This document shows positions 50,634-59,785 of a DNA stretch of 64,000 nucleotides, in pieces. Position 1 is the first letter of the stretch. Every line of letters starts with the position of its first letter. The position numbers and the translations under genes are program-made. The notes under the pieces were generated by a model. It was not told the DNA's origin. It saw only the letters and a program-made list of their open reading frames with translations, and searched no databases. This DNA is from Sinomicrobium soli (GTDB taxonomy: Bacteria; Bacteroidota; Bacteroidia; Flavobacteriales; Flavobacteriaceae): positions 124,001 through 188,000 of the forward strand of contig NZ_QLNV01000001.1 in the NCBI RefSeq assembly GCF_003285545.1, written 5' to 3'.

Positions 50634-52664
50634 ATGTGTGGTACTGCAAAAGAATTATTCAACACTCCATACGGGGCCGCTCCCTTCAGCAAAATAAAAT
50701 CATCCGATTTCCTGCCGCTCATAGAACGGGAAATCGAAAATACCAGGAAAGAGATAGATCGCATCACTTCCAATCCGCTCCCTCCCGACTTTTCCAATAC
50801 CGTGGAGGCACTGGAATTTTCCGGAGAATACCTGGACAGGCTCAGCAGTATGTTCTTCAACCTCAACAGTGCCGAAACCAATACGGAGATCCAGCAACTG
50901 GCCCGGGAGATCTCCCCACTGCTCTCCGCGTTTGCAAATGACATCCGCCTCAACCAGGTACTCTTCCGTCGTGTGGAAGAGGTTTATGTACAAAGAGATC
51001 GCCTCGGGCTTACCCCCGAACAATACACCCTGCTCGACAAACAGTACAAGAGTTTCGCCCGGAACGGGGCGGCACTCGAAGAAGAAAAAAAGAAGAGGCT
51101 GCGGGAAATAGATGCAGAACTATCCTCCCTGAGCCTCAAATTCGGGGAACACGTACTGGCCGAGACTAATAAATTCGAACTTCACATCACGGATAGCAAC
51201 CAGCTCTCCGGGCTGCCGGAAGGAACTGTAGAGGCTGCAAAAAACCTCGCGGAAAGCAGGAATAAGGAAGGATGGGTCTTTACCCTGGATTACCCGAGTT
51301 TTATCCCCTTCATGACCTATGCAGATCACCGGGAACTGCGCAAGGAAATGCTGCTTGCATCGGGAAGCAAGGCCTTTCACGGCGACGATCTGGACAACCG
51401 GGATACCGTACTCAGCATCGTACGCCTCCGCTGCGAAAGAGCCCGTCTCCTCGGGTATAAAACCCACGCCCATTACGTGCTCGAAGAGCGTATGGCCGGC
51501 TCTCCTGAAAAGGTGGAAGAATTCCTGAACGAAATGCTCGAAAAGGCAAAACCCGCTGCTTTAAGGGAATTTGAAAAACTACAGGAGTTTGCCCGTGAAC
51601 AGGACGGGATAACCCCATTGCAGAAATGGGACGGGGCCTATTACACCGAAAAACTCAAACAAAAGCTCTTCGAACTTGACGACGAAAAACTCAAGCCTTA
51701 TTTCAAACTGGAAAACGTTATCCGAGGGGCATTTACGGTAGCCCATAAACTGTATGGCCTCAGCTTTGAGGAAATAAAGGACGTCGACAAATATCACGAG
51801 GAAGTGCTCACCTACAGGGTCACAGACACCAACGGCAGGTTCATAGCCCTGTTTTATGCCGATTTCTTCCCACGACCGGGAAAGAGGAACGGGGCATGGA
51901 TGACATCGTACAAGCCTCAGGCGGTAAAGAATGGCAGGGAAGAACGCCCGCACATCTCCATTGTCTGCAACTTTACCCGGCCTACAAAAACCAGGCCTTC
52001 ACTGCTTACCTTTAACGAGGTAACCACCCTTTTTCACGAATTCGGGCACGCCCTGCACGGCATGCTGGCCGATACCGTTTATCCCTCGTTAAGCGGCACC
52101 AGCGTATACTGGGATTTTGTCGAGCTCCCCAGCCAGGTACTGGAAAACTGGTGCTATGAAAAAGAAGCCCTTGAGCTCTTTGCCAAACACTATGAAACCG
52201 GGGAAGATCTCCCAATGGAATACATCCGGAAAATAAAAGAGTCGTCAAGCTTTATGGAGGGTATGCAAACCCTCCGCCAGCTGAGTTTCGGGCTCCTTGA
52301 CATGAGCTGGCATGCCACGGACCCCACAGCGGTCAGGGATGTCAAAAAACACGAAGACCTCGTATTTTCTGCAACCAATCTCTACCCGGAAACTCCGCAA
52401 ACCTGTATGAGTACCGCTTTCTCCCATATCTTCCAGGGAGGGTATTCATCCGGTTATTACAGCTATAAATGGGCAGAGGTTCTCGATGCAGATGCCTTCG
52501 AACTCTTTAAAGAAAAGGGAATATTCAACAAGGAAGTCGCCGAAAGCTTTAAAACCAATATACTTTCCAGGGGAGGTACGGAAAATCCCGTAATCCTGTA
52601 CGAGCGATTCCGGGGGCAGCAACCCAATCCGGATGCCTTACTGAAAAGGGCAGGATTGATTTAA
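50634..52664 (+). CDS. M3-family zinc metallopeptidase (oligopeptidase A / dipeptidyl carboxypeptidase)
   Basis: 676 residues. Zinc motif HEFGH at 468-472 in TLFHEFGHALHGMLADT, with the third ligand expected in the following ELPSQVLENW helix; FSHIFQGGYSSGYYSYKW is the usual C-terminal substrate loop. No signal peptide, so it acts on short peptides in the cytoplasm (some relatives are periplasmic and longer). Dcp versus PrlC type cannot be separated by eye, though the overall layout is closer to Dcp. It follows the candidate attenuator. Confidence 0.93.
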   Translation: MCGTAKELFNTPYGAAPFSKIKSSDFLPLIEREIENTRKEIDRITSNPLPPDFSNTVEALEFSGEYLDRLSSMFFNLNSAETNTEIQQLAREISPLLSAFANDIRLNQVLFRRVEEVYVQRDRLGLTPEQYTLLDKQYKSFARNGAALEEEKKKRLREIDAELSSLSLKFGEHVLAETNKFELHITDSNQLSGLPEGTVEAAKNLAESRNKEGWVFTLDYPSFIPFMTYADHRELRKEMLLASGSKAFHGDDLDNRDTVLSIVRLRCERARLLGYKTHAHYVLEERMAGSPEKVEEFLNEMLEKAKPAALREFEKLQEFAREQDGITPLQKWDGAYYTEKLKQKLFELDDEKLKPYFKLENVIRGAFTVAHKLYGLSFEEIKDVDKYHEEVLTYRVTDTNGRFIALFYADFFPRPGKRNGAWMTSYKPQAVKNGREERPHISIVCNFTRPTKTRPSLLTFNEVTTLFHEFGHALHGMLADTVYPSLSGTSVYWDFVELPSQVLENWCYEKEALELFAKHYETGEDLPMEYIRKIKESSSFMEGMQTLRQLSFGLLDMSWHATDPTAVRDVKKHEDLVFSATNLYPETPQTCMSTAFSHIFQGGYSSGYYSYKWAEVLDADAFELFKEKGIFNKEVAESFKTNILSRGGTENPVILYERFRGQQPNPDALLKRAGLI

Positions 52665-52666
52665 GG

Positions 52667-53029
52667 CTATTTTTTATCCTCCTTTTTTTTCCAGGCTTCG
52701 TATCCCCCTTTCAGGTTGGTCACATTTTGAAATCCCAGGGAATCCAGGGATTTCGAAACACGCGCGCTGCGTTTCCCCGTACGGCAATACACATATACCG
52801 GCGTTTCCTTGTCTATGTTTTTCCACTGCGCCAGAAAATCCGGCTCCAGGCAATCCAGGTTTAAAGCTCCCGGCAAATGTCCTTCCCCGAATTCTTCCGC
52901 AGTGCGAACATCTACAAGGAAACCTTTCTGCAGTTCTTTCGAACCTGCCGATGTGATATCCACGTCTTTTACCTGGCCGCTGGCCCCCGCTGTCAACAGC
53001 CCGAATACAAACAACAGTATATACTTCAT
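52667..53029 (-). CDS. Secreted single-domain rhodanese-like protein
   Basis: 120 residues. A signal peptide (MKYILLFVFGLLTAGASG) and one rhodanese domain follow, with the active-site Cys82 in YCRTGKRS and the DVRTAEEFGEGHLPGALNL segment. It would transfer sulfur in the periplasm; the acceptor is unknown. It lies 16 bases after the UbiA-like gene and ends 2 bases from the convergent peptidase gene. Confidence 0.92.
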   Translation of the reverse strand: MKYILLFVFGLLTAGASGQVKDVDITSAGSKELQKGFLVDVRTAEEFGEGHLPGALNLDCLEPDFLAQWKNIDKETPVYVYCRTGKRSARVSKSLDSLGFQNVTNLKGGYEAWKKKEDKK

Positions 53030-53045
53030 ATCTATCAGTTTTTAT

Positions 53046-53885
53046 TTATAACCCTTTCAGAATTACCAGCAATACCATCCATAAAACCGGTATTCCCTCG
53101 ACCCAGAAACTACAATAATACTTTCCCTGTTCAACACGCGAATACCATAGTGCCACTCCCAGAAATACCGAAGTCAGGGACAGTCCCGCAAAATCCGGCA
53201 GACTGCTTTTTCGCTTGAACAATTCCAGCAACAGCACCAGTAAAAGGACTGCCGTACCCATGTACTTTGAACTTCTTACTCCGAATTTCTGGGGAATGGT
53301 CCCCAGCGACAGGTCGTCCACGGCCATATCGCGTATTTCAAAGGGAATGGTCAGCACAATCACAAAAAGAAATCGCTGTATTCCCTCCATTAACATATCC
53401 GCGCCCGACACCCTGCCGTAAACCGGCAGCTCCATGTTACCGGCAAGGGGAAGCCATACCGTAGCCCCGCTCCATACCAGGGCCACGATAAAGATCTTAA
53501 TGCCGGGAAAATTACGTATGTTACGTACCGAGGCATTAAGGGGTACGGCGTAGAAAAAGCACAACAATACCAAACCGCCCAACACCATAAGGCCCTGCAA
53601 GCGGATGTGTATGGCACAAAAAACACAGCACAAAAAACAGGCAAAACTAAAATACTGAATACTTTTCACATAACGTGTCCTTACCACATAAAACCTTCTT
53701 GCCTCACTGCCGTATTTTATGAAATTATACCCTACGATGGTCCCGAAAAATACCGTAAGGCACACATACCCGTCAAAAGGCAGGTCTAAATTAAACATGG
53801 TAATAACGGTGAGCATACCGGCAGACAGTGCCACATGTATACTCGCCTCGATATAGAAATTCAACAAGCGTATCAGCCATTTCAT
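53046..53885 (-). CDS. UbiA-like polytopic membrane protein (prenyltransferase fold)
   Basis: 279 residues from the ATG at 53885 (MKWLIRLLNFYIEASIH). Eight or so hydrophobic segments. The second Asp-rich motif of UbiA enzymes is visible as FEIRDMAVDDLSLGTIPQKFG. The first (normally NDxxDxxxD) is degraded to YNFIKYGSEAR, so a classical prenyl transfer is doubtful. An earlier in-frame ATG at 53918 adds 11 poorly conserved residues and overlaps the -7 box. Co-transcribed with the rhodanese gene. Function unknown. Confidence 0.8.
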   Translation of the reverse strand: MKWLIRLLNFYIEASIHVALSAGMLTVITMFNLDLPFDGYVCLTVFFGTIVGYNFIKYGSEARRFYVVRTRYVKSIQYFSFACFLCCVFCAIHIRLQGLMVLGGLVLLCFFYAVPLNASVRNIRNFPGIKIFIVALVWSGATVWLPLAGNMELPVYGRVSGADMLMEGIQRFLFVIVLTIPFEIRDMAVDDLSLGTIPQKFGVRSSKYMGTAVLLLVLLLELFKRKSSLPDFAGLSLTSVFLGVALWYSRVEQGKYYCSFWVEGIPVLWMVLLVILKGL

Positions 53886-53889
53886 CGGA

Positions 53890-53897
53890 CAAAAATA
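53890..53897 (-). promoter_or_regulatory. -7 box very close to the UbiA-like start
   Basis: Minus strand TATTTTTG ends 5 bases before the ATG at 53885. If used, the message would be leaderless. Just upstream lies AGAAT-GT-ATTCT (53903-53914), a possible operator. Confidence 0.3.
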
Positions 53898-53947
53898 AAG
53901 AATAGAATGTATTCTCATTTAATACACTCTTCCTACCGTGTTTTTTA

Positions 53948-54110
53948 AGAGCTTGTTTAAATTGATTTGATTGCAGCGAAAAATAGAGATTTTTGCCCCA
54001 GATGAAAGCTTTTTTGCGCTACATAGCCATAGCTACGGAGCAAGAAAAAGACGAAATATGGGGTAAAAAGATCATTTTGCAGCCAATTGGAATTAGTTTA
54101 AACAAGCTCT
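53948..54110. repeat. 163-bp imperfect inverted-repeat element (MITE-like)
   Basis: The ends are perfect inverted copies of AGAGCTTGTTTAAA (53948-53961 and 54097-54110). The arms stay similar for about 55 bases inward. The centre has a further stem, GCTACATAGCCATAGC and flanks between CTTTTTTGC and GCAAGAAAAAG. No ORF. The whole could fold into one long hairpin. It lies in the shared upstream region of the UbiA-like gene and gcvP. No second copy was seen in the window. Confidence 0.75.
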
Positions 54111-54181
54111 AACTTCATACTGTGGTTGAAAACTTTTTTACAACAACTTGAAAATGATCTATTAAAAAAAATATAATAATG

Positions 54182-54189
54182 TACTTTTG
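54182..54189 (+). promoter_or_regulatory. Probable -7 box for gcvP
   Basis: TACTTTTG is a perfect match to TAnnTTTG. The nearest TTG (54148-54150) is 31 bases upstream, too far for a normal -33 element. The leader would be about 68 bases. Confidence 0.4.
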
Positions 54190-54210
54190 CGCGATAATCA
54201 CAATCTGGTA

Positions 54211-54237
54211 AACTCATCTGTTTTTTCAGGATGAGTT
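54211..54237 (+). other. Hairpin in the gcvP leader
   Basis: AACTCATC pairs with GATGAGTT around a T-rich loop, with one bulged base. There is no T-run after it, so it is not a terminator. It does not resemble a glycine riboswitch. Confidence 0.4.
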
Positions 54238-54263
54238 CCATATCTTACACTTAAATACATCTA

Positions 54264-57116
54264 ATGAGAACAGATTCCTTTGCAGTACGTCACATCGGTC
54301 CCGGAGAGGGAGACCTCGGTCACATGTTAAATGTCACAGGAGCAGAAAGTCTGGAAGACCTGATCAGTGAGACCATCCCCGACGATATCCGGCTCAATAC
54401 GCCTTTAGAACTTCCCCATGCGTTGAGTGAGAGTGAGTTCATATACCATATTCAGAAGCTCGCTTCCTCCAACAAGGTATTCAAATCCTATATCGGCCTG
54501 GGATATCATCAGACCTTTACACCATCTGTAATCAAGAGAAACATACTGGAAAATCCCGGCTGGTATACGGCATACACCCCGTATCAGGCAGAAATTTCCC
54601 AGGGAAGGCTGGAAGCCCTGCTCAATTTCCAGACCATAATATCCGACCTTACCGGGATGCCCCTGGCCAATGCTTCCCTTCTGGACGAAGGTACCGCTGC
54701 GGCCGAAGCCATGGCCATGCTTTTCGAAGTAAGGTCCAGGGAACAGAAAAAAAACGGGACCGTCAAATTCTTTGTTTCCGAAGAAATTCTGCCTCAAACG
54801 CTTTCGGTACTCCGCACCAGGGCCGTTCCCCTTGGCGTAGAACTGGTAACAGGTGATCCCGGGAATTTTGACTTCTCTGCGGAATACTATGGTGCCATCC
54901 TGCAGTATCCCGGAAAATACGGAGCCGTGAACGACTACAGGGAATTCGTGGCCAAAGCTCATGAAAACAATATCAGTATAGCCGTAGCCGCCGACATCCT
55001 GAGCCTTGCACTGCTCACACCACCGGGAGAATTCGGGGCCGATGTGGTAGTAGGTACCACGCAGCGTTTCGGTATCCCCATGGGATATGGCGGTCCACAT
55101 GCCGCTTATTTTGCCACACGGGAGGAATACAAAAGGAATATCCCCGGAAGGATCATAGGGGTTACCAAAGATACCGCCGGCAACAGGGCACTTCGTATGG
55201 CGCTGCAAACAAGAGAGCAGCACATCAAAAGAGACCGGGCCACTTCCAATATATGTACGGCCCAGGTGCTTCTTGCCGTAATGGCAGGAATGTATGCGGT
55301 ATATCACGGACCGGAAGGGATCAGGTATATCGCAAACAAGGTACACCATTCGGCCGTGACCCTCGATCACATCCTGCAACAGCTCGGGTACGAACAGCTC
55401 AACACCTCCTATTTCGACACCCTGGTGGTCCGGGCCGATGCTTCCCGGATAAAAGAAGTGGCCGAGGCGCGGGAAATAAACTTTCTGTATATCGACAAGC
55501 AGACCGTATCCGTCGCTGTAAACGAGGCGACTTCCATAGACGACCTCAATGAGATCATAGCCGTGTTTGCTGACGTTGCAGCCAAAACTCCCGTTATTGT
55601 AGAAACGCTTACCGGCGAATCTGCGATTCCCGTAGAGCTGCAACGACAGTCCGCATTTATGGAAAACGAGGTTTTTAACCGCTATCATTCGGAAACAGCC
55701 CTGATGCGGTACCTCAAAAAACTGGAACGCAGGGATCTTTCGCTCACCCATTCCATGATCTCGCTGGGATCCTGCACCATGAAACTCAATGCCGCGTCCG
55801 AAATGCTTCCGCTGAGCATGGCCCAATGGGCCAATATACACCCTTTTGTTCCCCTGGAGCAGGCAGCAGGTTATCAGCAGGTACTTGGCGAACTGGAACA
55901 GCAGCTCAATGTTATCACCGGGTTTGCAGGCACCTCTCTACAGCCTAATTCGGGCGCCCAGGGAGAATTTGCAGGGCTCATGGTTATCCGTGCATATCAC
56001 GAAGCCAATGGTTCCTTTGATCGCAATATCTGCCTTATCCCCGCTTCGGCACATGGTACTAACCCCGCCTCAGCAGTGATGGCAGGAATGAAAGTAGTGG
56101 TCACCAAAACCGATGAAAGAGGAAATATAGACGTTGATGACCTCAGGCAAAAAGCAGAAAAATACCAGGATAACCTTGCAGCGCTGATGGTGACCTACCC
56201 TTCGACTCACGGCGTATTCGAATCGTCGATCAGGGAGATCACAAAGATCATTCATCATCACGGGGGGCAGGTTTACATGGATGGTGCCAATATGAATGCC
56301 CAGGTAGGCCTTACCAATCCGGCCACCATAGGGGCAGACGTTTGCCATCTCAACCTGCACAAAACCTTTGCCATTCCTCACGGGGGGGGAGGACCCGGAG
56401 TAGGCCCCATCTGCGTAGCGGACCACCTGGTACCGTTCCTTCCGTCCAATCCGGTCGTAGAAACAGGCGGAAACAAGGGAATAACGGCAATTTCGGCAGC
56501 CCCCTGGGGAAGCGCACTGGTATGCCTTATCTCCTATGCCTATATCAAAATGCTGGGGGTCAACGGGCTTACGCAGGCCACCCGGTATGCCATTCTCAAT
56601 GCCAATTATATCAAAGACAGGCTCAAGGGGCATTTCGATGTACTCTATACCGGGGAAAAGGGAAGAGCGGCACATGAAATGATCGTGGACTGCCGGTCTT
56701 TCAAGAAAAAGGGCATAGAGGTTACCGATATCGCAAAACGCCTTATCGATTACGGGTTTCACGCTCCCACGGTTTCCTTTCCCGTAGCGGGCACCCTGAT
56801 GATAGAACCTACCGAAAGTGAGAACAGGGAAGAACTGGACCGCTTCTGTGATGCCATGATCGCCATACGCAGGGAAATTGAAAACACTTCCCCGGAACAG
56901 CAGGACAACATACTGAAAAATGCACCCCATACCCTGGAGATGCTTACCGCAGAAGAATGGAACTATCCGTACACCAGGGAACAGGCCGCATTTCCGCTGG
57001 AACACATCCGGGAAAATAAATTCTGGCCTTCCGTAAGGCGGGTCGATGATGCCTATGGAGATCGTAATCTCATGTGCACCTGTGCCCCGATAGAAACCTA
57101 TGCCGAAGCGGAATAA
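54264..57116 (+). CDS. gcvP: Glycine dehydrogenase (decarboxylating), P-protein of the glycine cleavage system
   Basis: 950 residues, the full-length fused form (some bacteria split it in two). It starts [20 protein letters not shown]. The PLP-binding Lys is K700 in [19 protein letters not shown]. The N-terminal half carries [17 protein letters not shown] and the C-terminal half [16 protein letters not shown]. It releases carbon dioxide from glycine and passes the aminomethyl group to the H-protein. The gcvT and gcvH genes are not nearby. Confidence 0.98.
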   Translation: MRTDSFAVRHIGPGEGDLGHMLNVTGAESLEDLISETIPDDIRLNTPLELPHALSESEFIYHIQKLASSNKVFKSYIGLGYHQTFTPSVIKRNILENPGWYTAYTPYQAEISQGRLEALLNFQTIISDLTGMPLANASLLDEGTAAAEAMAMLFEVRSREQKKNGTVKFFVSEEILPQTLSVLRTRAVPLGVELVTGDPGNFDFSAEYYGAILQYPGKYGAVNDYREFVAKAHENNISIAVAADILSLALLTPPGEFGADVVVGTTQRFGIPMGYGGPHAAYFATREEYKRNIPGRIIGVTKDTAGNRALRMALQTREQHIKRDRATSNICTAQVLLAVMAGMYAVYHGPEGIRYIANKVHHSAVTLDHILQQLGYEQLNTSYFDTLVVRADASRIKEVAEAREINFLYIDKQTVSVAVNEATSIDDLNEIIAVFADVAAKTPVIVETLTGESAIPVELQRQSAFMENEVFNRYHSETALMRYLKKLERRDLSLTHSMISLGSCTMKLNAASEMLPLSMAQWANIHPFVPLEQAAGYQQVLGELEQQLNVITGFAGTSLQPNSGAQGEFAGLMVIRAYHEANGSFDRNICLIPASAHGTNPASAVMAGMKVVVTKTDERGNIDVDDLRQKAEKYQDNLAALMVTYPSTHGVFESSIREITKIIHHHGGQVYMDGANMNAQVGLTNPATIGADVCHLNLHKTFAIPHGGGGPGVGPICVADHLVPFLPSNPVVETGGNKGITAISAAPWGSALVCLISYAYIKMLGVNGLTQATRYAILNANYIKDRLKGHFDVLYTGEKGRAAHEMIVDCRSFKKKGIEVTDIAKRLIDYGFHAPTVSFPVAGTLMIEPTESENREELDRFCDAMIAIRREIENTSPEQQDNILKNAPHTLEMLTAEEWNYPYTREQAAFPLEHIRENKFWPSVRRVDDAYGDRNLMCTCAPIETYAEAE

Positions 57117-57137
57117 TCGCATCAAAACGCAATATTT

Positions 57138-57174
57138 ACAAGGCTTTATGAGATCGTATATCATGAAGCCTTGT
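57138..57174 (+). terminator. Probable terminator after gcvP
   Basis: ACAAGGCTTTATGA pairs with TCATGAAGCCTTGT (one mismatch) across a 9-base loop. The T-tract after it is weak (TTCATT). Confidence 0.5.
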
Positions 57175-57234
57175 TTCATTGGGCGCTACCCCAAGGCCCT
57201 GAAAACTTTCAAGCGGAGGGGTTGGGCATCGTAT

Positions 57235-57260
57235 TTTTTGTTATGCATGCATAACAAAAA
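57235..57260 (+). promoter_or_regulatory. Perfect 26-bp palindrome, operator candidate for the KAS III-like operon
   Basis: TTTTTGTTATGCA is followed directly by its exact reverse complement, centred on TGCA|TGCA. A -7-like TACCTTTA lies at 57276-57283, so the palindrome covers the -33 region of the promoter for the gene at 57301. Strong binding site for a dimeric regulator; regulator not identified. Confidence 0.6.
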
Positions 57261-57300
57261 TAAATATCTATTGCATACCTTTAGCAAAAATCATTGAACA

Positions 57301-58359
57301 ATGAATATCAAGATCACCGGAACAGGATGTTATATCCCTTCCGAAAAAGAGTCGAATTCAGCTTTTCTTCAGCACGAATTTTTCGACTCCGACGGAGTTC
57401 CATTCGATACCCCCAACGAAACCATTATTGAAAAATTCGAAGCCATAACCGGTATTGCCGAACGCCGTTATGCCAAAACAGAGCTCAACACCTCAGACAT
57501 AGCCTTTGTGGCAGCCGAAAATGCCATAAAGGACTCGGGAATAGATCCCGAGACCCTGGATTATATTATAGTAGCCCATAATCTGGGCGATGTGAACCAC
57601 GACAGCATACAGGGCGACATCATCCCCTGCCTGGCAGCCCGCGTCAAACACAAACTCAACATCAGCAATCCCAAATGTGTGGCATACGATCTTATCTTCG
57701 GTTGTCCCGGATGGGTAGAAGGTCTCATACAGGCCCAGGCCTTTATACGTGCCGGTATGGCACGAAAATGCCTGGTCATAGGGGCCGAAATACTATCCCG
57801 TGTCACTGACAGGCACGATCGTGATTCCATGATATTTTCCGACGGTGCGGGAGCTACGGTAGTAGAAAGCTGTGAAGAAGACTGCGGTATCCTCGCCTTC
57901 GAAAGTGCAAGCTATACCCGCGACGAAGTGGGATATCTCTTTAACGGAGGCTCTTATAACAGGGCATTGCCGCAAAATATCCGTTACATCAAAATGCACG
58001 GCAGAAAAATTTACGAATTCGCATGCATCCATGTTCCCCAGGCCATGAAGGAATGCCTGGATAAAAGCGGAATTTCCATAGATAATGTCAGGAAAATATT
58101 CATTCACCAGGCCAATGAAAAAATGGATGCCGCCATTATCAAGCGCTTCTACCGTCTTTATAACAAACCGGTTCCCCCGGGCATCATGCCCATGAACATA
58201 CACAAAATGGGAAACAGTTCGGTAGCCACCATCCCCACCCTGCTCGATATGGTCAAAAAAGGAGAAATAGAGCAACAATCCGTTCACAAGGGAGATGTTA
58301 TTATATTTGCAAGTGTAGGCGCCGGCATGAATCTCAATGCCGTAGTGTATAAATGCTGA
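57301..58359 (+). CDS. KAS III (FabH)-like 3-oxoacyl-ACP synthase family protein
   Basis: 352 residues with thiolase-fold organisation. The catalytic triad is present: C135 (DLIFGCPGW), H269 (FIHQANEKM) and N305 (KMGNSSVATIP). It is about 30 residues longer than FabH and lacks some FabH loops, so it is probably a specialised paralogue acting in a dedicated acyl-condensation step and not the housekeeping enzyme. It overlaps or abuts the small methyltransferase gene and is preceded by the 26-bp palindrome. The product is unknown. Confidence 0.9.
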   Translation: MNIKITGTGCYIPSEKESNSAFLQHEFFDSDGVPFDTPNETIIEKFEAITGIAERRYAKTELNTSDIAFVAAENAIKDSGIDPETLDYIIVAHNLGDVNHDSIQGDIIPCLAARVKHKLNISNPKCVAYDLIFGCPGWVEGLIQAQAFIRAGMARKCLVIGAEILSRVTDRHDRDSMIFSDGAGATVVESCEEDCGILAFESASYTRDEVGYLFNGGSYNRALPQNIRYIKMHGRKIYEFACIHVPQAMKECLDKSGISIDNVRKIFIHQANEKMDAAIIKRFYRLYNKPVPPGIMPMNIHKMGNSSVATIPTLLDMVKKGEIEQQSVHKGDVIIFASVGAGMNLNAVVYKC

Positions 58360-58361
58360 TT

Positions 58362-58886
58362 ATGTACGAAAACAATTTTCCTGACAAGCGATACGGGATC
58401 ACCCTCGGTTTTTTAAAAGAGCACCTGCCGGCAACATCCCGGATACTCGACCTCGGTACTCCCAATCCCTTTACCGGTATCATGCAGGCACAGGGATACG
58501 AAGTAACCAATACCGGGGGCGAAGATCTTGATATAGATGTAAGTGCTGTAAAACACGACCACTATGATGCGGTTACGGCTTTTGAGATATTCGAGCATAT
58601 GGTATCGCCCTTTAATGTCATAACAGCCATCAAGGCCGACAAACTGGTTGCCTCTGTTCCGTTGAGATTATGGTTCTCGCCGGCATACCGCAGCAAAACC
58701 GATATGTGGGACAGGCATTACCACGAATTTGAAGACTGGCAGTTCGACTGGTTACTCGAAAAGGCAGGATGGGAAATAAAAGCCCGGAAAAAATGGACCA
58801 ATCCGGTCAAAAAGATAGGTTTCAGGCCCCTGCTGAGATGTATTACGCCAAGATACTACGCCGTGTATGCGGAGCGGAAAAGATAA
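58362..58886 (+). CDS. Small class I SAM-dependent methyltransferase
   Basis: 174 residues from the ATG at 58362 (MYENNFPDKRYGITLGFLKE). An in-frame ATG at 58353 would overlap the upstream stop. SAM-binding motif I is degenerate but recognisable (SRILDLGTPNPFTGIM), followed by DLDIDVSAV and the motif IV-like HYDAVTAFEIFEHMVSP. The C-terminus is compact. It is 2 bases after the KAS III-like gene, hence likely the same pathway. Substrate unknown. Confidence 0.8.
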   Translation: MYENNFPDKRYGITLGFLKEHLPATSRILDLGTPNPFTGIMQAQGYEVTNTGGEDLDIDVSAVKHDHYDAVTAFEIFEHMVSPFNVITAIKADKLVASVPLRLWFSPAYRSKTDMWDRHYHEFEDWQFDWLLEKAGWEIKARKKWTNPVKKIGFRPLLRCITPRYYAVYAERKR

Positions 58887-58914
58887 AAGACTCCCTTTTG
58901 TGGCACCGTGCTGT

Positions 58915-59505
58915 TCAGGACAAAAGGAATGACAGTATAAGCAGGAGGCTCCCCTCCGTAAAGGGGCGTACTCCCGCCTTTATCGCCTCCATGATCTTCC
59001 ACAGGTGATTCTTTACGGTCTTGGGGGTGATCCCGAGCATCTCTGCAATTTCCGCATTGCTCCTGCCCTCCTGCCGGGAAAGCCGGTATATCTTTTTTTT
59101 CTGTTGTGGCAGCTTATCCACAATTCCGGCTATGACCTTACAATACTCCTTATAGAACAGCTGTGTTTCTATCTGGTCGTACTGTTCGGTAATACCATTC
59201 CACAGCTCCTCCTTTGCCACTTCCCTCCGCATGGTATCCCTCAGATGATTAAAGGTCAGGTTCCTGGCCATGATAAATATCAGGGTGTGAAAAGTAGCGG
59301 GTTTGATCTTATCCCGCTTTTGCCAGATCCGTATAAAAACCTCCTGAACAATTTCATCTGCCACGTATTCGGATTTGGCATACGAAAAAACAAAATAGTA
59401 GACCTTCTTTCTCATCAGCACAAAAAACCGCTCAAAAGCAGCCTGGTCTCCCCGCTTAATCGCTTTGACCATCTCGATATCCAATTGGTGTTTACTTCGG
59501 CTCAT
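58915..59505 (-). CDS. ECF RNA polymerase sigma-70 factor, orphan
   Basis: 196 residues. Region 2 at about 22-92 (FFVLMRKKVYYFVFSYAKSE, EIVQEVFIRIWQKRDKI) and region 4 at about 128-180 (LPQQKKKIYRLSRQEGRSNA, LGITPKTVKNHLWKIMEA). It is of the SusC-linked type but no FecR or SusC gene follows; instead it converges on the methyltransferase gene 28 bases away. A hydrophobic tail (LLLILSFLLS) closes the protein. Its targets lie elsewhere or its partners were lost. Confidence 0.93.
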   Translation of the reverse strand: MSRSKHQLDIEMVKAIKRGDQAAFERFFVLMRKKVYYFVFSYAKSEYVADEIVQEVFIRIWQKRDKIKPATFHTLIFIMARNLTFNHLRDTMRREVAKEELWNGITEQYDQIETQLFYKEYCKVIAGIVDKLPQQKKKIYRLSRQEGRSNAEIAEMLGITPKTVKNHLWKIMEAIKAGVRPFTEGSLLLILSFLLS

Positions 59506-59540
59506 CGTCTTAAATCTTCGGGTTGGATTATTGTTTCATT

Positions 59541-59548
59541 CAAATATA
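59541..59548 (-). promoter_or_regulatory. Probable -7 box for the orphan ECF sigma gene
   Basis: Minus strand TATATTTG is a perfect match, 36 bases before the start at 59505. No properly spaced -33 element. The rest of the AT-rich gap to 59785 shows no gene. Confidence 0.35.
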
Positions 59549-59785
59549 GAATTAATCTGCAAATACATTTTACAGGGTTAAAATCGCACAATTCTACATA
59601 CTACTTTTCGATCATAATATATGTTAAATATCATTCAAACAGGAATAATCAATCCAATTTGTGTATATTTACAGCTATAAACGCAATACCTGTACTCCTC
59701 ACAAGTACAGTAGGAAAACACTACAAATATATAAACATTTTGTGGAAATAAAAATTATCGCAAAACTTTAACACTCGATACGTTA

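Noticed and set aside
54211-54237. Glycine riboswitch before gcvP
   Set aside because: Only one short hairpin is present; the paired aptamer structure and length of a glycine riboswitch are missing.
54405-55841. Minus-strand open frame of 478 codons inside gcvP
   Set aside because: Antisense shadow of gcvP; composition rich in Gly, His and Phe with no domain, no promoter.
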